Below, piece by piece: positions 7,995 to 16,920 of a stretch of DNA of 64,000 nucleotides (the first letter of the stretch is position 1; each line of letters opens with the position of its first letter). The position numbers and the translations under genes are program-made. Source of the stretch: Terrimonas sp. (lineage in GTDB: Bacteria > Bacteroidota > Bacteroidia > Chitinophagales > Chitinophagaceae). Under the pieces are notes generated by a model that was given only the letters and a program-made list of their open reading frames with translations, was not told the origin of the DNA and made no database searches. The stretch is from assembly GCA_016125075.1 (NCBI GenBank), contig WGMO01000011.1, forward strand, positions 1-64,000, given 5' to 3'.

Positions 7995-8996
7995 ATGAAA
8001 AATTTATACCTTTTAATCGCAATCATCTTTACAGCCTTCACGGTAGCTGCTAATCCTGTAATCACCGTTATCAAAAATGAAGGTAAGTGGAAGACCAATT
8101 CCTCCTGGGATTTAAACCGTAAACCCAAAAATGGCGATACGATTCTTATCCCTGTTGGCTTTACGGTTGTGCTGGACAATACGCAGAACCTGAATAATGT
8201 TTATATCATGGTGTTGGGTGTGATTGACCTGGATGGCGGTAAGTTGAAACTGGATGATAACAGTACTGTTGAGATCTTATCTTCTGGCGCAGTGATCGGG
8301 CACGGTAACAATTCTGAGTATATCAAGATCGGTAATGAATATAAGTTTAAGGGTACTGCTAACTACCAGGGTGGTCCTTCTATTGCCAATGCGTCTACCG
8401 GCGCTTATCCTTCTGGTTTTGAAAGCACGGGTTCGGCATCATTGCCCGTGAAGTTTGTAGGTTTTAATGTGGCCCGCCAGGACAAAAACATCCTGATCCA
8501 GTGGTCAACCTCCCAGGAATATAACAGCAACCATTATGAAGTGGAAAGAAGTGAAAATGGTATTTCCTGGAAACCCATTGCCATTGTTACCGCTGCCGGT
8601 AACAGCAATACCATCCGGAATTATACTTATACCGATAAATCAGTATCCGCTGCTAAAGTATATTACCGCATCAAGCAGGTGGATATCGATGGCCGTTTTG
8701 ATTTCACGGTTGTCCGTTCGGTAAGCATGGAGACTAACAGCATTGTTCCTGCTGCAAATGTCAAAATTTCTTCCGGCACCAACAATACTGTTTACCTTCA
8801 TTTTTCGGAAGAGATCAAAACGGATGTGATGGTGAAGATCCTTACCATGAATGGGAAACTGATCTACCAGCAAAAAATTTCCAACCCGGTAGGACAGCAG
8901 AACATCACTGTGAACAATAACCTGCCGAAAGGGATCTATGTTGTCAGCGTATCTGATAATAAAACCCTGAACACTGCGGGACAGGTGATCCTCTAA
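7995..8996 (+). CDS. Secreted G8-like protein with T9SS C-terminal sorting domain (copy 2)
   Basis: A 333-residue paralogue of the preceding gene with the same order: signal peptide (MKNLYLLIAIIFTAFTVAA), G8-like strand domain, fibronectin-like region, T9SS-type C-terminal domain (VKILTMNGKLIYQQ, LPKGIYVVSV). The two proteins agree at most positions. Differences concentrate in the N-terminal third (for example KVYGTIDLDGGKLNLDANS versus MVLGVIDLDGGKLKLDDNS). Both have their own promoter-like element and terminator, so this is a tandem duplication kept as two expressed units. Exported to the cell surface or medium by inference. Ligand not known. Confidence 0.85.
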   Translation: MKNLYLLIAIIFTAFTVAANPVITVIKNEGKWKTNSSWDLNRKPKNGDTILIPVGFTVVLDNTQNLNNVYIMVLGVIDLDGGKLKLDDNSTVEILSSGAVIGHGNNSEYIKIGNEYKFKGTANYQGGPSIANASTGAYPSGFESTGSASLPVKFVGFNVARQDKNILIQWSTSQEYNSNHYEVERSENGISWKPIAIVTAAGNSNTIRNYTYTDKSVSAAKVYYRIKQVDIDGRFDFTVVRSVSMETNSIVPAANVKISSGTNNTVYLHFSEEIKTDVMVKILTMNGKLIYQQKISNPVGQQNITVNNNLPKGIYVVSVSDNKTLNTAGQVIL

Positions 8997-9028
8997 TATA
9001 AGTTTTTCATATAAGGTCAACAAAGATG

Positions 9029-9052
9029 CCCCCGATTCGGGGGTGTTTTTTT
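9029..9052 (+). terminator. Rho-independent terminator after T9SS copy 2
   Basis: Stem CCCCCG (9029-9034), loop ATT, CGGGGG (9038-9043), followed by TGTTTTTTTT. It also rules out an upstream start for the ComM-like gene within this hairpin. Confidence 0.85.
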
Positions 9053-9123
9053 CCCCGATATTTCAAGAAATATCCCCCTGTCCAATTACCGTTTCCAGAC
9101 CAAATATTTCTTTACTTACAGGG

Positions 9124-10671
9124 ATGCTGGTAAAAACATTTGGGAGCGCCGTGTATGGGGTGGAGGCCATCTCGATCACCGTTGAAGTAAACTGGATGGC
9201 GACAGGTAAAGAAAGCGTGGTGGTGGGGCTTCCCGACAGTGCCGTTAAGGAAAGTATGCAAAGGGTGGAAAGTACCATCAAGGCAAATCATTACCTGATG
9301 CCCCGCACCCGGATCGTCGTCAACCTTGCCCCGGCAGATATAAAAAAAAGTGGTACGGCCTTTGACCTGCCGATCGCCATCGGTGTGTTGGCCGCTTCAG
9401 AACAGATCCAGCATAAAGAGGCGATTGAAAAATATGTGATCATGGGGGAACTCAGCCTTGATGGTGAGGTAAGACCGATTAAGGGGGCTTTACCGATCGC
9501 CATCCAGGCGCGTAAAGAAGGCTTTGCCGGTTTGATCGTACCAAAAGTAAATGCAAAAGAAGCAGGCATGGTCAATAACCTCTCCGTTTATGGGGTCAGT
9601 CATATCAAAGAAGTGATTGATTTTTTTGAGCAAAATGAAACGGGTATTACACCGACAACGATTGATACAAAGGAAGAGTTTTATCATTCGCAATATAATT
9701 TCGAGATTGACTTTTCAGATGTAAAAGGACAGGAAAACATTAAAAGGGCATTGGAGATCGCGGCATCCGGCGGCCATAATGCAATCCTGATCGGACCGCC
9801 GGGTGCCGGAAAGACGATGCTGGCAAAAAGGTTGCCCACCATCCTGCCCCCCCTTACCCTGCAGGAGGCACTGGAAACGACCAAGATCCATTCGGTGGCG
9901 GGTAAACTGCCGGAAGATGCTACCCTTGTTTCAAGAAGGCCCTTCCGTTCGCCGCACCATACTATCAGCGATGTGGCCCTGGTGGGAGGCGGGGGCAATC
10001 CCCAGCCGGGCGAAATATCATTGGCCCATAATGGGGTATTATTTCTTGACGAATTACCGGAATTCAAGAGAACGGTACTCGAAGTGATGCGGCAACCCAT
10101 GGAGGAAAGAAGGGTAACGATATCAAGGGCCAAAGTAGCTATCGATTTCCCTGCATCTTTTATGCTGATGGCATCGATGAACCCCTGCCCCTGCGGATTT
10201 TACAATCACCCCGAAAGGGAATGCACCTGTCCGCCGGGGGCCGTACAAAAATATTTAAACAAGATATCGGGCCCGCTGCTCGACCGCATTGACCTGCATG
10301 TGGAAGTGACCCCGGTACCCTTCAGTGAATTATCAGCCAACAACGCTTCAGAAAGTTCTCAATCGATACGGGAAAGGGTCATGGGTGCACGGGATATCCA
10401 GGCGGATCGATATAAGGAGCATCCCGGCATTTATTGCAATGCGCAGATCAGCAGTAAAATGCTGAAAGAAATCTGCATGATTGATACCGTAGGGGCACAG
10501 TTATTAAAGGTTGCCATGGCAAAACTGAACCTCTCTGCCCGGGCCTACGACCGGATATTAAAAGTTTCGAGAACAATTGCCGATCTTTCGGGCAGTGCAT
10601 CGATAAAGGCCGAACACCTGGCAGAAGCCATCCAGTACCGGAGCCTCGACCGCGAAGGATGGGCCGGTTAG
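9124..10671 (+). CDS. YifB/ComM-family Mg-chelatase-like AAA+ ATPase
   Basis: A 515-residue AAA+ ATPase of the YifB/ComM family. In naturally competent bacteria the homologue ComM is a hexameric helicase promoting branch migration of incoming DNA. The N-terminal ChlI-like domain (about 1-170; FGSAVYGVEA, GLPDSAVKES) precedes the ATPase with Walker A GPPGAGKTML, Walker B LFLDELPEF and a Cys cluster (MNPCPCGFYNHPERECTCPP). A C-terminal Mg-chelatase helical domain ends the protein. ATG 9124 gives the usual MLVKTFGSAVYG start. Earlier in-frame codons fall inside the preceding terminator. No other competence gene is adjacent. Confidence 0.93.
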   Translation: MLVKTFGSAVYGVEAISITVEVNWMATGKESVVVGLPDSAVKESMQRVESTIKANHYLMPRTRIVVNLAPADIKKSGTAFDLPIAIGVLAASEQIQHKEAIEKYVIMGELSLDGEVRPIKGALPIAIQARKEGFAGLIVPKVNAKEAGMVNNLSVYGVSHIKEVIDFFEQNETGITPTTIDTKEEFYHSQYNFEIDFSDVKGQENIKRALEIAASGGHNAILIGPPGAGKTMLAKRLPTILPPLTLQEALETTKIHSVAGKLPEDATLVSRRPFRSPHHTISDVALVGGGGNPQPGEISLAHNGVLFLDELPEFKRTVLEVMRQPMEERRVTISRAKVAIDFPASFMLMASMNPCPCGFYNHPERECTCPPGAVQKYLNKISGPLLDRIDLHVEVTPVPFSELSANNASESSQSIRERVMGARDIQADRYKEHPGIYCNAQISSKMLKEICMIDTVGAQLLKVAMAKLNLSARAYDRILKVSRTIADLSGSASIKAEHLAEAIQYRSLDREGWAG

Positions 10672-10831
10672 CCAATGCTTTGTCATGATACAATATTTAT
10701 GCAGGCCATTCGTCTGTCATAACCAGGCATTTATCATCACATCAAATGGCAAACTACCTGTAATCTTGTCATTTTTCCCGAAATTGTACCTTCTTTGATG
10801 TTTAAACACGTTCATCTTATTTTTTACTGAT

Positions 10832-12673
10832 ATGAAAATATTACTGCATTACCTGAAACCCTATAAATGGCTGGTGGCCCTGGCCCTGTTCCTGGCAGCG
10901 ATCAACCAGGTGTTTTCGCTCCTGGATCCCTTCTTTTTTGGTAAGATGTTTGACACCTATGCCACCCACCCTTTTGAAAAAGGGGCCTATGTCATAAAAG
11001 ATGTGATGGGGGAAAGCGGCAAAATGATCAAACAGAAGATATTTGAACCCTCCGGTGAAAGAAGGTCTCAATCTGAATTTATCTGGGGCGTGATGGGTAT
11101 GCTGGGTATCCTGATCAGTGTAGCGATGATCTCCAGGATCGCAAAAGCCTTCCAGGATTATTTTGGGAACGTGATCGTTCAAAAATTCGGGGCCCGGATA
11201 TTCACCGACGGTTTAAAACACTCCATGAAACTCCCTTACCAGGAATTTGAAGACCAGCGCAGCGGGGAGACCTTATCCATCCTGACCAAAGTGCGAACCG
11301 ATACGGAAAAATTTATCATCTCCTTTATCAATATACTTTTTGGCCTGTTGGTTGGTGTTATATTTGTTTCCATTTATTCTTTTTCGCTCCACTGGTCTAT
11401 CATGCCTGTCTATTTTGGCGGCATCATGCTGCTGGCTTTCTTAACCAGTATACTCAGCCGTAAAATAAAGGGGATCCAGAAAAATATTGTCAAGGAAACC
11501 ACGGCATTGGCGGGCAGTACCACCGAAAGCCTTAGGAATATTGAACTGGTAAAAAGCCTGGGGCTGACCGACCAGGAGATCAACCGGTTAAACAACAACA
11601 CCTATAAAATACTGGGTCTTGAACTCAGAAAAGTGAAAAGTATCCGTACCCTGAACTTTATCCAGGGCACCTGTGTCAATGCCCTCCGGCAGATCATCAT
11701 GTTCATGCTGCTTTGGCTGGTGTTTAAGCAAACCATCACCCCGGGACAGGTCATGACCCTGATGTTCTATTCCTTTTTTATTTTCGGCCCCCTGCAGGAG
11801 ATCGGTAATATCATCATCATTTACCGGGAAGCCGAAGCTTCCTTGCAGAACTTTCATAATGTGATGCAGAAAACACCCGAACAATTACCCGAGAACCCCA
11901 TTCACCTGGGGCCGGTAACCGAATTATCCTTTAACAAGGTGGCTTTCAAACACCAGTCAGCCACCCATAAAGCTATTGAGGATATCAGTTTCACCGCCAA
12001 TAAAGGAGAGACGATCGCTTTTGTGGGCCCCTCCGGTTCGGGTAAATCGACCCTGATGAAATTACTGGTGGGTCTTTACCGGCCATTGGAAGGTTCGATC
12101 CTTTATAATGGCAAGGATGAAAACATGATCAGCTTTGAAGATTTGCGGAACCAGATCGGTTTTGTAACGCAGGATACACAGCTTTTTGCCGGTACCATCA
12201 AGGAAAACCTGATGTTTGTCAACCCGCATGCCACCGATGATGACCTGAATGAAGCGCTGGCAAAATCGGCCTGTACTAATTTACTGGCCCGGGCAGAAAA
12301 AGGACTGGATACCATGATCGGGGAAGGTGGCCTGAAACTATCCGGAGGTGAGAAACAGCGTCTTTCCATTGCAAGGGCATTACTCAGGAGACCCAATTTG
12401 CTGATCTTTGATGAGGCCACATCGGCACTGGACTCCCTGACGGAAGAAGAAATCACAGATACGATCAAGGATATCTCTTCACAACAAAACCAGATCACGA
12501 TCCTGATCGCACACCGGCTCTCTACCATCATGCATGCCGACAGGATTTATGTGCTGGAAAAAGGGAAAGTGATTGAAACCGGAACCCATGAAAAACTGTT
12601 GGATGAAAAAGGTTTATATTTTGCCATGTGGAGACAGCAAATCGGTGAACGCAAAAAATTAACTGCTGCATAA
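10832..12673 (+). CDS. ABC transporter, fused permease and ATP-binding subunit
   Basis: A 613-residue half-transporter of the MsbA/multidrug exporter type, expected to work as an inner-membrane dimer. Residues about 1-335 hold six membrane helices. The ATPase domain starts near 360, with Walker A FVGPSGSGKST, Q-loop (FVTQDTQLF), signature LSGGEKQRLSIARALL, Walker B LLIFDEATSALD and His-switch IAHRL. The substrate cannot be read from sequence; lipid or hydrophobic compound export is typical. A rhodanese-like gene follows after 9 bp and is probably co-transcribed. Confidence 0.92.
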   Translation: MKILLHYLKPYKWLVALALFLAAINQVFSLLDPFFFGKMFDTYATHPFEKGAYVIKDVMGESGKMIKQKIFEPSGERRSQSEFIWGVMGMLGILISVAMISRIAKAFQDYFGNVIVQKFGARIFTDGLKHSMKLPYQEFEDQRSGETLSILTKVRTDTEKFIISFINILFGLLVGVIFVSIYSFSLHWSIMPVYFGGIMLLAFLTSILSRKIKGIQKNIVKETTALAGSTTESLRNIELVKSLGLTDQEINRLNNNTYKILGLELRKVKSIRTLNFIQGTCVNALRQIIMFMLLWLVFKQTITPGQVMTLMFYSFFIFGPLQEIGNIIIIYREAEASLQNFHNVMQKTPEQLPENPIHLGPVTELSFNKVAFKHQSATHKAIEDISFTANKGETIAFVGPSGSGKSTLMKLLVGLYRPLEGSILYNGKDENMISFEDLRNQIGFVTQDTQLFAGTIKENLMFVNPHATDDDLNEALAKSACTNLLARAEKGLDTMIGEGGLKLSGGEKQRLSIARALLRRPNLLIFDEATSALDSLTEEEITDTIKDISSQQNQITILIAHRLSTIMHADRIYVLEKGKVIETGTHEKLLDEKGLYFAMWRQQIGERKKLTAA

Positions 12674-12682
12674 TTAACAGCC

Positions 12683-12991
12683 ATGGGTTTATTTTCATTT
12701 TTATTCGGGGATCCTGTCACCGATGCCCTTAAGAAAGGAGCCGTGATCATTGATGTAAGGAATGCTTACGAATATGACCAGGGAAAAGTGCCGGGATCCA
12801 TCAATATACCTGTTGACCGTATCAGTGCCAGCATAGAGAGAATCAGGGATATGAAAAAACCGGTCATCTTTTGCTGTTCTTCCGGTTCACGGAGCGGTGA
12901 TGCGAAAACAAAACTGAAAGCAGCCGGCATCTCGGAAGTGTATAATGGAGGCAGCTGGCAGTCCCTGTTGAAAAAAGTTCAGTCCCTATAA
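12683..12991 (+). CDS. Single-domain rhodanese-like protein
   Basis: A 102-residue rhodanese fold. Features are VIIDVRNAYEYDQGKVPGSINIP, then the active-site loop CCSSGSRSG with the catalytic cysteine in the CxxGxRS motif, and a C-terminal YNGGSW. Such proteins transfer sulfane sulfur as a persulfide. No transmembrane segment is evident despite the hydrophobic N-terminus (MGLFSFLFG). It starts 9 bp after the ABC transporter and overlaps the convergent AraC gene by 6 bp at its stop. Sulfur acceptor unknown. Confidence 0.9.
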   Translation: MGLFSFLFGDPVTDALKKGAVIIDVRNAYEYDQGKVPGSINIPVDRISASIERIRDMKKPVIFCCSSGSRSGDAKTKLKAAGISEVYNGGSWQSLLKKVQSL

Positions 12992-13846
12992 GGAGATGGA
13001 CTGTGCCTGGAACAATTTCCGATACTGCAATGGACGCTTCTTTTTTATTTTCAAAAACTGTTTGTTGAAATTGGCCAGGGTATTAAAACCGCTGCTATAA
13101 CAAATTTCACTCACCGGTTTTTGGGTATCCGTCAACAGCTTGCAGGCATTCCCGATCCTTACTTCCTGCAAAAATTCGATATAGGTCTTTTGGGTGCATT
13201 TCTTAAAATAACTACAAAAGGCCGGAACGCTCATGGAGGCCATACCGGCGATCTTTTGCAGGGTTATGGGTTCGTCAAAATGATCGATGGTGTATTGATA
13301 AACCCTGTCGATCCTTTCTTTGTGCCTTGAACGGAATGCCTTTACTTCCTGCGTGGATACCGTTTCATATTCCTTTCTTGCGGCGATGACCTGTAAACAT
13401 TCCAACAATTTGATCATCCTGGTAAGACCCGTAAAAGATTCAAGAGAGGCAATAGACTCGTATAACAAGCCGAGGCTGCTGCCCTTTATCCTCATCCCCA
13501 TCAGGGCATTTTCAAAAAGCTCAAGGAGCAGGGCGGCTTCCGGCCTTTGTAAAAAATCATGTCCCAGGAAATATTCTTCAAATTGAATCACTACCGCACT
13601 TACATGCAATTGCCCATGGGCTTTTTGAAAAGTATGGGGCAGGTTGGAGCCCAGGAAAAAAATATCCCCTTCCCGAAAAGGGCCCACATAATTGCCGATA
13701 AACGCTGTACCGAATCCTTCTTTGAAGAGGATCAGCTCCAGTTCAATATGCTGGTGCCAGGGCACTTCAAATTGAGGGGTTTGATGAGTGCGCACATAAA
13801 AGGAAGTACTTTCATCAAGGTGCAGTTTTTCAATAAAAGGCTTCAT
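12986..13846 (-). CDS. AraC-family transcriptional regulator, probably of the xylose genes
   Basis: A 286-residue regulator with an N-terminal cupin-like ligand domain (about 15-105; WHQHIELELILFKEG, LGSNLPHTF) and a C-terminal double helix-turn-helix (about 180-280; ITLQKIAGMASMSVPAFCSYFKK, VSEICYSSGF). It is divergent from xylB-xylA with 131 bp between starts. That is the usual arrangement for an AraC-type activator of an adjacent sugar operon. Xylose or xylulose as effector is inferred from position only. Two palindromes in the intergenic region are candidate operators. Confidence 0.88.
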   Translation of the reverse strand: MKPFIEKLHLDESTSFYVRTHQTPQFEVPWHQHIELELILFKEGFGTAFIGNYVGPFREGDIFFLGSNLPHTFQKAHGQLHVSAVVIQFEEYFLGHDFLQRPEAALLLELFENALMGMRIKGSSLGLLYESIASLESFTGLTRMIKLLECLQVIAARKEYETVSTQEVKAFRSRHKERIDRVYQYTIDHFDEPITLQKIAGMASMSVPAFCSYFKKCTQKTYIEFLQEVRIGNACKLLTDTQKPVSEICYSSGFNTLANFNKQFLKIKKKRPLQYRKLFQAQSISL

Positions 13847-13879
13847 GCCTACTATTTTAATAATAAATTAAGGCAATTT

Positions 13880-13900
13880 CTATATTTTTTATTAATATAG
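13880..13900. promoter_or_regulatory. Palindrome in the araC-xylB intergenic region
   Basis: CTATATT (13880-13886), seven bases, AATATAG (13894-13900) is a perfect inverted repeat midway between the divergent starts. A second inverted repeat, CTTCG (13951-13955) / CGAAG (13966-13970), lies just before the xylB start. Either could be an operator or part of a leader hairpin; sequence alone does not decide. Confidence 0.4.
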
Positions 13901-13977
13901 TTTCAGAATTAAGAAATAAAGTGGAAAAGAATCGAAATATTGCGCTTTAACTTCGGTCTGTTAAACGAAGCTGCCAC

Positions 13978-15453
13978 ATGTTATTGCTTGGAATCGATAT
14001 CGGGACATCCTCCATAAAAGTATCAGTAGTTGATGCCGCTTCCCGGCAATGCCTGGCCACGGCCACTTACCCGGAAACGGAATCAGCCATTCAGTCACCG
14101 CAACCCGGTTGGGCCGAACAATCACCGGATATGTGGTGGGAACATGTACAACAGGCCATCAGGAAAGCGAATGCTTTGGGCCTCTACAACCCAAAAGATA
14201 TTAAAGCAATTGGAATTGCTTACCAGATGCATGGACTGGTGATGGTCGATCAACAAAAAAAATTGCTGCGTCCTTCCATCATCTGGTGTGACAGCCGTGC
14301 CGTTCCCATCGGTGAAAAAGCATTTAAGAAAATAGGCAAAAAGAAAGCCCTTACACACCTACTGAATTCGCCGGGAAATTTCACCGCTTCCAAACTGGCC
14401 TGGGTAAAGGAAAATGAACCTGGTCTCTTTAATAAAACAGACAAGATCATGCTTCCGGGCGATTATATCGCCCTGCAGTTTACAGGTACCCTCACCACCA
14501 GTATCGCTGCTTTGTCGGAGGGAATATTCTGGGATTTTAAAAAAAACCGGTTGTCAGAAGACGTATTTGACTTTTTTGGTTTTGATAAGAACCTGATCCC
14601 TGCCATCCAGCCCGTATTTTCAGATCATGGCCAACTCCTGCCTGCCATTGCAGGTCAGCTTTCGCTGACACCTGGCATACCGGTAAGCTATAAGGCGGGC
14701 GACCAGCCCAACAATGCCTTATCCTTGAATGTGATGGAACCTGGTGAAGTGGCAGCTACTGCCGGCACCTCCGGTGTTATTTATGGTGTCAGCGATCAAC
14801 TGACCTATGACCGTAAATCCAGGATCAACAGCTTTGCGCATGTAAATCATCGTGATGATAATATTCGTACTGGTGTTTTGCTTTGCATCAATGGTACAGG
14901 TATTCTCAACAGCTGGGTGAGAAACCAAATCGCTAACCATGAAGATTATATGGTGATCAACGATGCTGCCGCGTCCGTCCCAGCCGGCAGCAATGGTTTG
15001 CGCATCCTTCCCTTTGGGAATGGGGCGGAAAGGATGCTGAATAACAAAACGGTTGGTGCCCAGATCGGTAACCTGAACCTCAATCTGCATACCCGGGCCC
15101 ATGTTTACCGGGCGGTGCAGGAAGGCATTGCCTGCGCATTTCGGTTTGGGCTGGATATCATGCGGGAAAATGCAATGAACCCCCGGGTGATTCGCGCCGG
15201 CAACAGCAATATGTTTTTAAGCCCCGTCTTTAAGGAGGCATTTGTCAACATCACGGGAGTGCCGGTGGAACTGCATGCCCATGATGGCAGCATGGGTGCT
15301 GCTCTGGGTGCCGGAATCGGATCAGGTATCTTCAAGGATGCCGGGGAAGCTTTTGATAAGGCCCATGTCCTGGCCACGATTGAACCCTGCCAACAGGAAA
15401 AATATGAGCCCGTTTTCCAGGCATGGAAAAAATGGCTCGATAAATTCATTTAA
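13978..15453 (+). CDS. xylB: Xylulokinase
   Basis: A 491-residue FGGY-family sugar kinase that phosphorylates D-xylulose to xylulose 5-phosphate. The N-terminal phosphate motif LGIDIGTSSIKVSV, substrate-binding region QMHGLVMVD (about 83-91), IIWCDSRA (101-108) and catalytic Asp242 in KAGDQPNNA are present. The second ATPase-fold half carries GTSGVIYG and the C-terminal GAALGAGIGSG. The gene is followed after 74 bp by xylose isomerase, which supports xylulose as substrate over glycerol or gluconate. A putative regulator is divergent. No xylose transporter gene is present in the window. Confidence 0.93.
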   Translation: MLLLGIDIGTSSIKVSVVDAASRQCLATATYPETESAIQSPQPGWAEQSPDMWWEHVQQAIRKANALGLYNPKDIKAIGIAYQMHGLVMVDQQKKLLRPSIIWCDSRAVPIGEKAFKKIGKKKALTHLLNSPGNFTASKLAWVKENEPGLFNKTDKIMLPGDYIALQFTGTLTTSIAALSEGIFWDFKKNRLSEDVFDFFGFDKNLIPAIQPVFSDHGQLLPAIAGQLSLTPGIPVSYKAGDQPNNALSLNVMEPGEVAATAGTSGVIYGVSDQLTYDRKSRINSFAHVNHRDDNIRTGVLLCINGTGILNSWVRNQIANHEDYMVINDAAASVPAGSNGLRILPFGNGAERMLNNKTVGAQIGNLNLNLHTRAHVYRAVQEGIACAFRFGLDIMRENAMNPRVIRAGNSNMFLSPVFKEAFVNITGVPVELHAHDGSMGAALGAGIGSGIFKDAGEAFDKAHVLATIEPCQQEKYEPVFQAWKKWLDKFI

Positions 15454-15527
15454 GAAAACAAACTCAATATATCCACCTGAATCATTCATCCCTTCTTTCG
15501 CAACGATGAAGGAAAAAACAAACAACT

Positions 15528-16856
15528 ATGTCAATAATCACTGGTGACAAAGAATTTTTTAAAGGTATCGGGAAAATCAATTACGAAGGACCCGCTTCGG
15601 ATAACCCATTGGCTTTCCGCTGGTACGATGAAAACAGGACGGTAGCCGGAAAATCCATGAAGGAATGGCTGCGTTTTGCCTGCGCCTACTGGCATTCATT
15701 CTGTGGCAATGGTGCCGATCCCTTTGGGGAACCCACGCACCTGTATCCGTGGAATAACCATGATGATGCCGTTGCACGGGCAAAGAGCAAGGCCGATGCA
15801 GCATTTGAATTCATCACAAAACTGGGCCTGCCCTTTTATTGTTTTCATGATGTGGATGCGGTCGATTATACCAACGATATTGCCGATAATGAAAAGCGGT
15901 TACAGGCCACTGCAGCCTATTTAAAACAAAAACAGGATGCCAGCGGCGTGAAATTATTATGGGGAACCGCCAATTTATTTTCCAACAGACGGTATATGAA
16001 TGGCGCCGCCACCAACCCGGATTTTCAGGTACTGGCGCACGGTGGCGCACAAGTGAAAGCTGCACTGGATGCTACAATTTTCCTCAAGGGTGAAAACTAT
16101 GTTTTCTGGGGAGGACGCGAAGGCTATATGAGCCTGCTGAACACTAATATGAAAAGAGAAAAAGAACATTTTGCCCGTTTTCTGCATATGGCAAAAGACT
16201 ATGCGAGGAAAAACGGTTTTACCGGCAGTTTTTTCATAGAACCCAAACCCTGTGAGCCCAGCAAACATCAATATGATTATGACAGTGAAACAGTGATCGG
16301 ATTCCTGCGCCAGTTTGATCTTTTGGATGATTTCAAGCTGAATATTGAAGTGAACCATGCCACCCTCGCAGGACATACTTTTCAGCATGAATTACAGGTC
16401 GCGGCAGATGCCGGTATGCTGGGCAGTATCGATGCCAACCGCGGTGATTACCAAAACGGCTGGGATACCGACCAGTTCCCTAATAATGTTTATGAACTGG
16501 CAGAAGCCATGCTGGTCATTCTGGAAGCAGGAGGATTTGGAGGCGGCGGTATCAATTTTGACGCTAAACGCAGAAGGAACTCAACCGATATGGAAGACCT
16601 CTTTTATGCGCATATCGGCGGTATGGATTGTTTTGCCAGGGCCCTTGTGGTGGCGGCATCCGTATTAAGCGAGTCGGATTATAAAAAATTCAGGACCGAA
16701 CGTTATGCTTCATTTGATAATGGCAAAGGAAAAGATTTTGAAAACGGGAAACTGAGTTTGGAAGATTTACGGAATTATGCAGCAGAAAAGGGAGAGCCTG
16801 CTATAAACAGCGGTAAACAGGAATGGCTGGAAAATATCATCAACCGGTATTTATAA
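15528..16856 (+). CDS. xylA: Xylose isomerase
   Basis: A 442-residue TIM-barrel enzyme that converts D-xylose to D-xylulose with two divalent metals. The active-site signature FHDVDAVDY contains the catalytic His107. Metal and substrate ligands are recognisable in [29 protein letters not shown] and [17 protein letters not shown]. Length matches the long (class II) isomerases. It forms a pair with the upstream xylulokinase and ends at a strong hairpin terminator. Confidence 0.97.
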   Translation: MSIITGDKEFFKGIGKINYEGPASDNPLAFRWYDENRTVAGKSMKEWLRFACAYWHSFCGNGADPFGEPTHLYPWNNHDDAVARAKSKADAAFEFITKLGLPFYCFHDVDAVDYTNDIADNEKRLQATAAYLKQKQDASGVKLLWGTANLFSNRRYMNGAATNPDFQVLAHGGAQVKAALDATIFLKGENYVFWGGREGYMSLLNTNMKREKEHFARFLHMAKDYARKNGFTGSFFIEPKPCEPSKHQYDYDSETVIGFLRQFDLLDDFKLNIEVNHATLAGHTFQHELQVAADAGMLGSIDANRGDYQNGWDTDQFPNNVYELAEAMLVILEAGGFGGGGINFDAKRRRNSTDMEDLFYAHIGGMDCFARALVVAASVLSESDYKKFRTERYASFDNGKGKDFENGKLSLEDLRNYAAEKGEPAINSGKQEWLENIINRYL

Positions 16857-16876
16857 CAATTTCAATCAATATCTTT

Positions 16877-16900
16877 AAACCCCTTAGTAAGGGGTTTTTT
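16877..16900 (+). terminator. Terminator after xylA
   Basis: AAACCCCTT (16877-16885), loop AGT, AAGGGGTTT (16889-16897), followed by more T. It separates the xyl operon from the downstream oxidoreductase. Confidence 0.88.
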
Positions 16901-16920
16901 ATTTATACTTAACCATTCAT

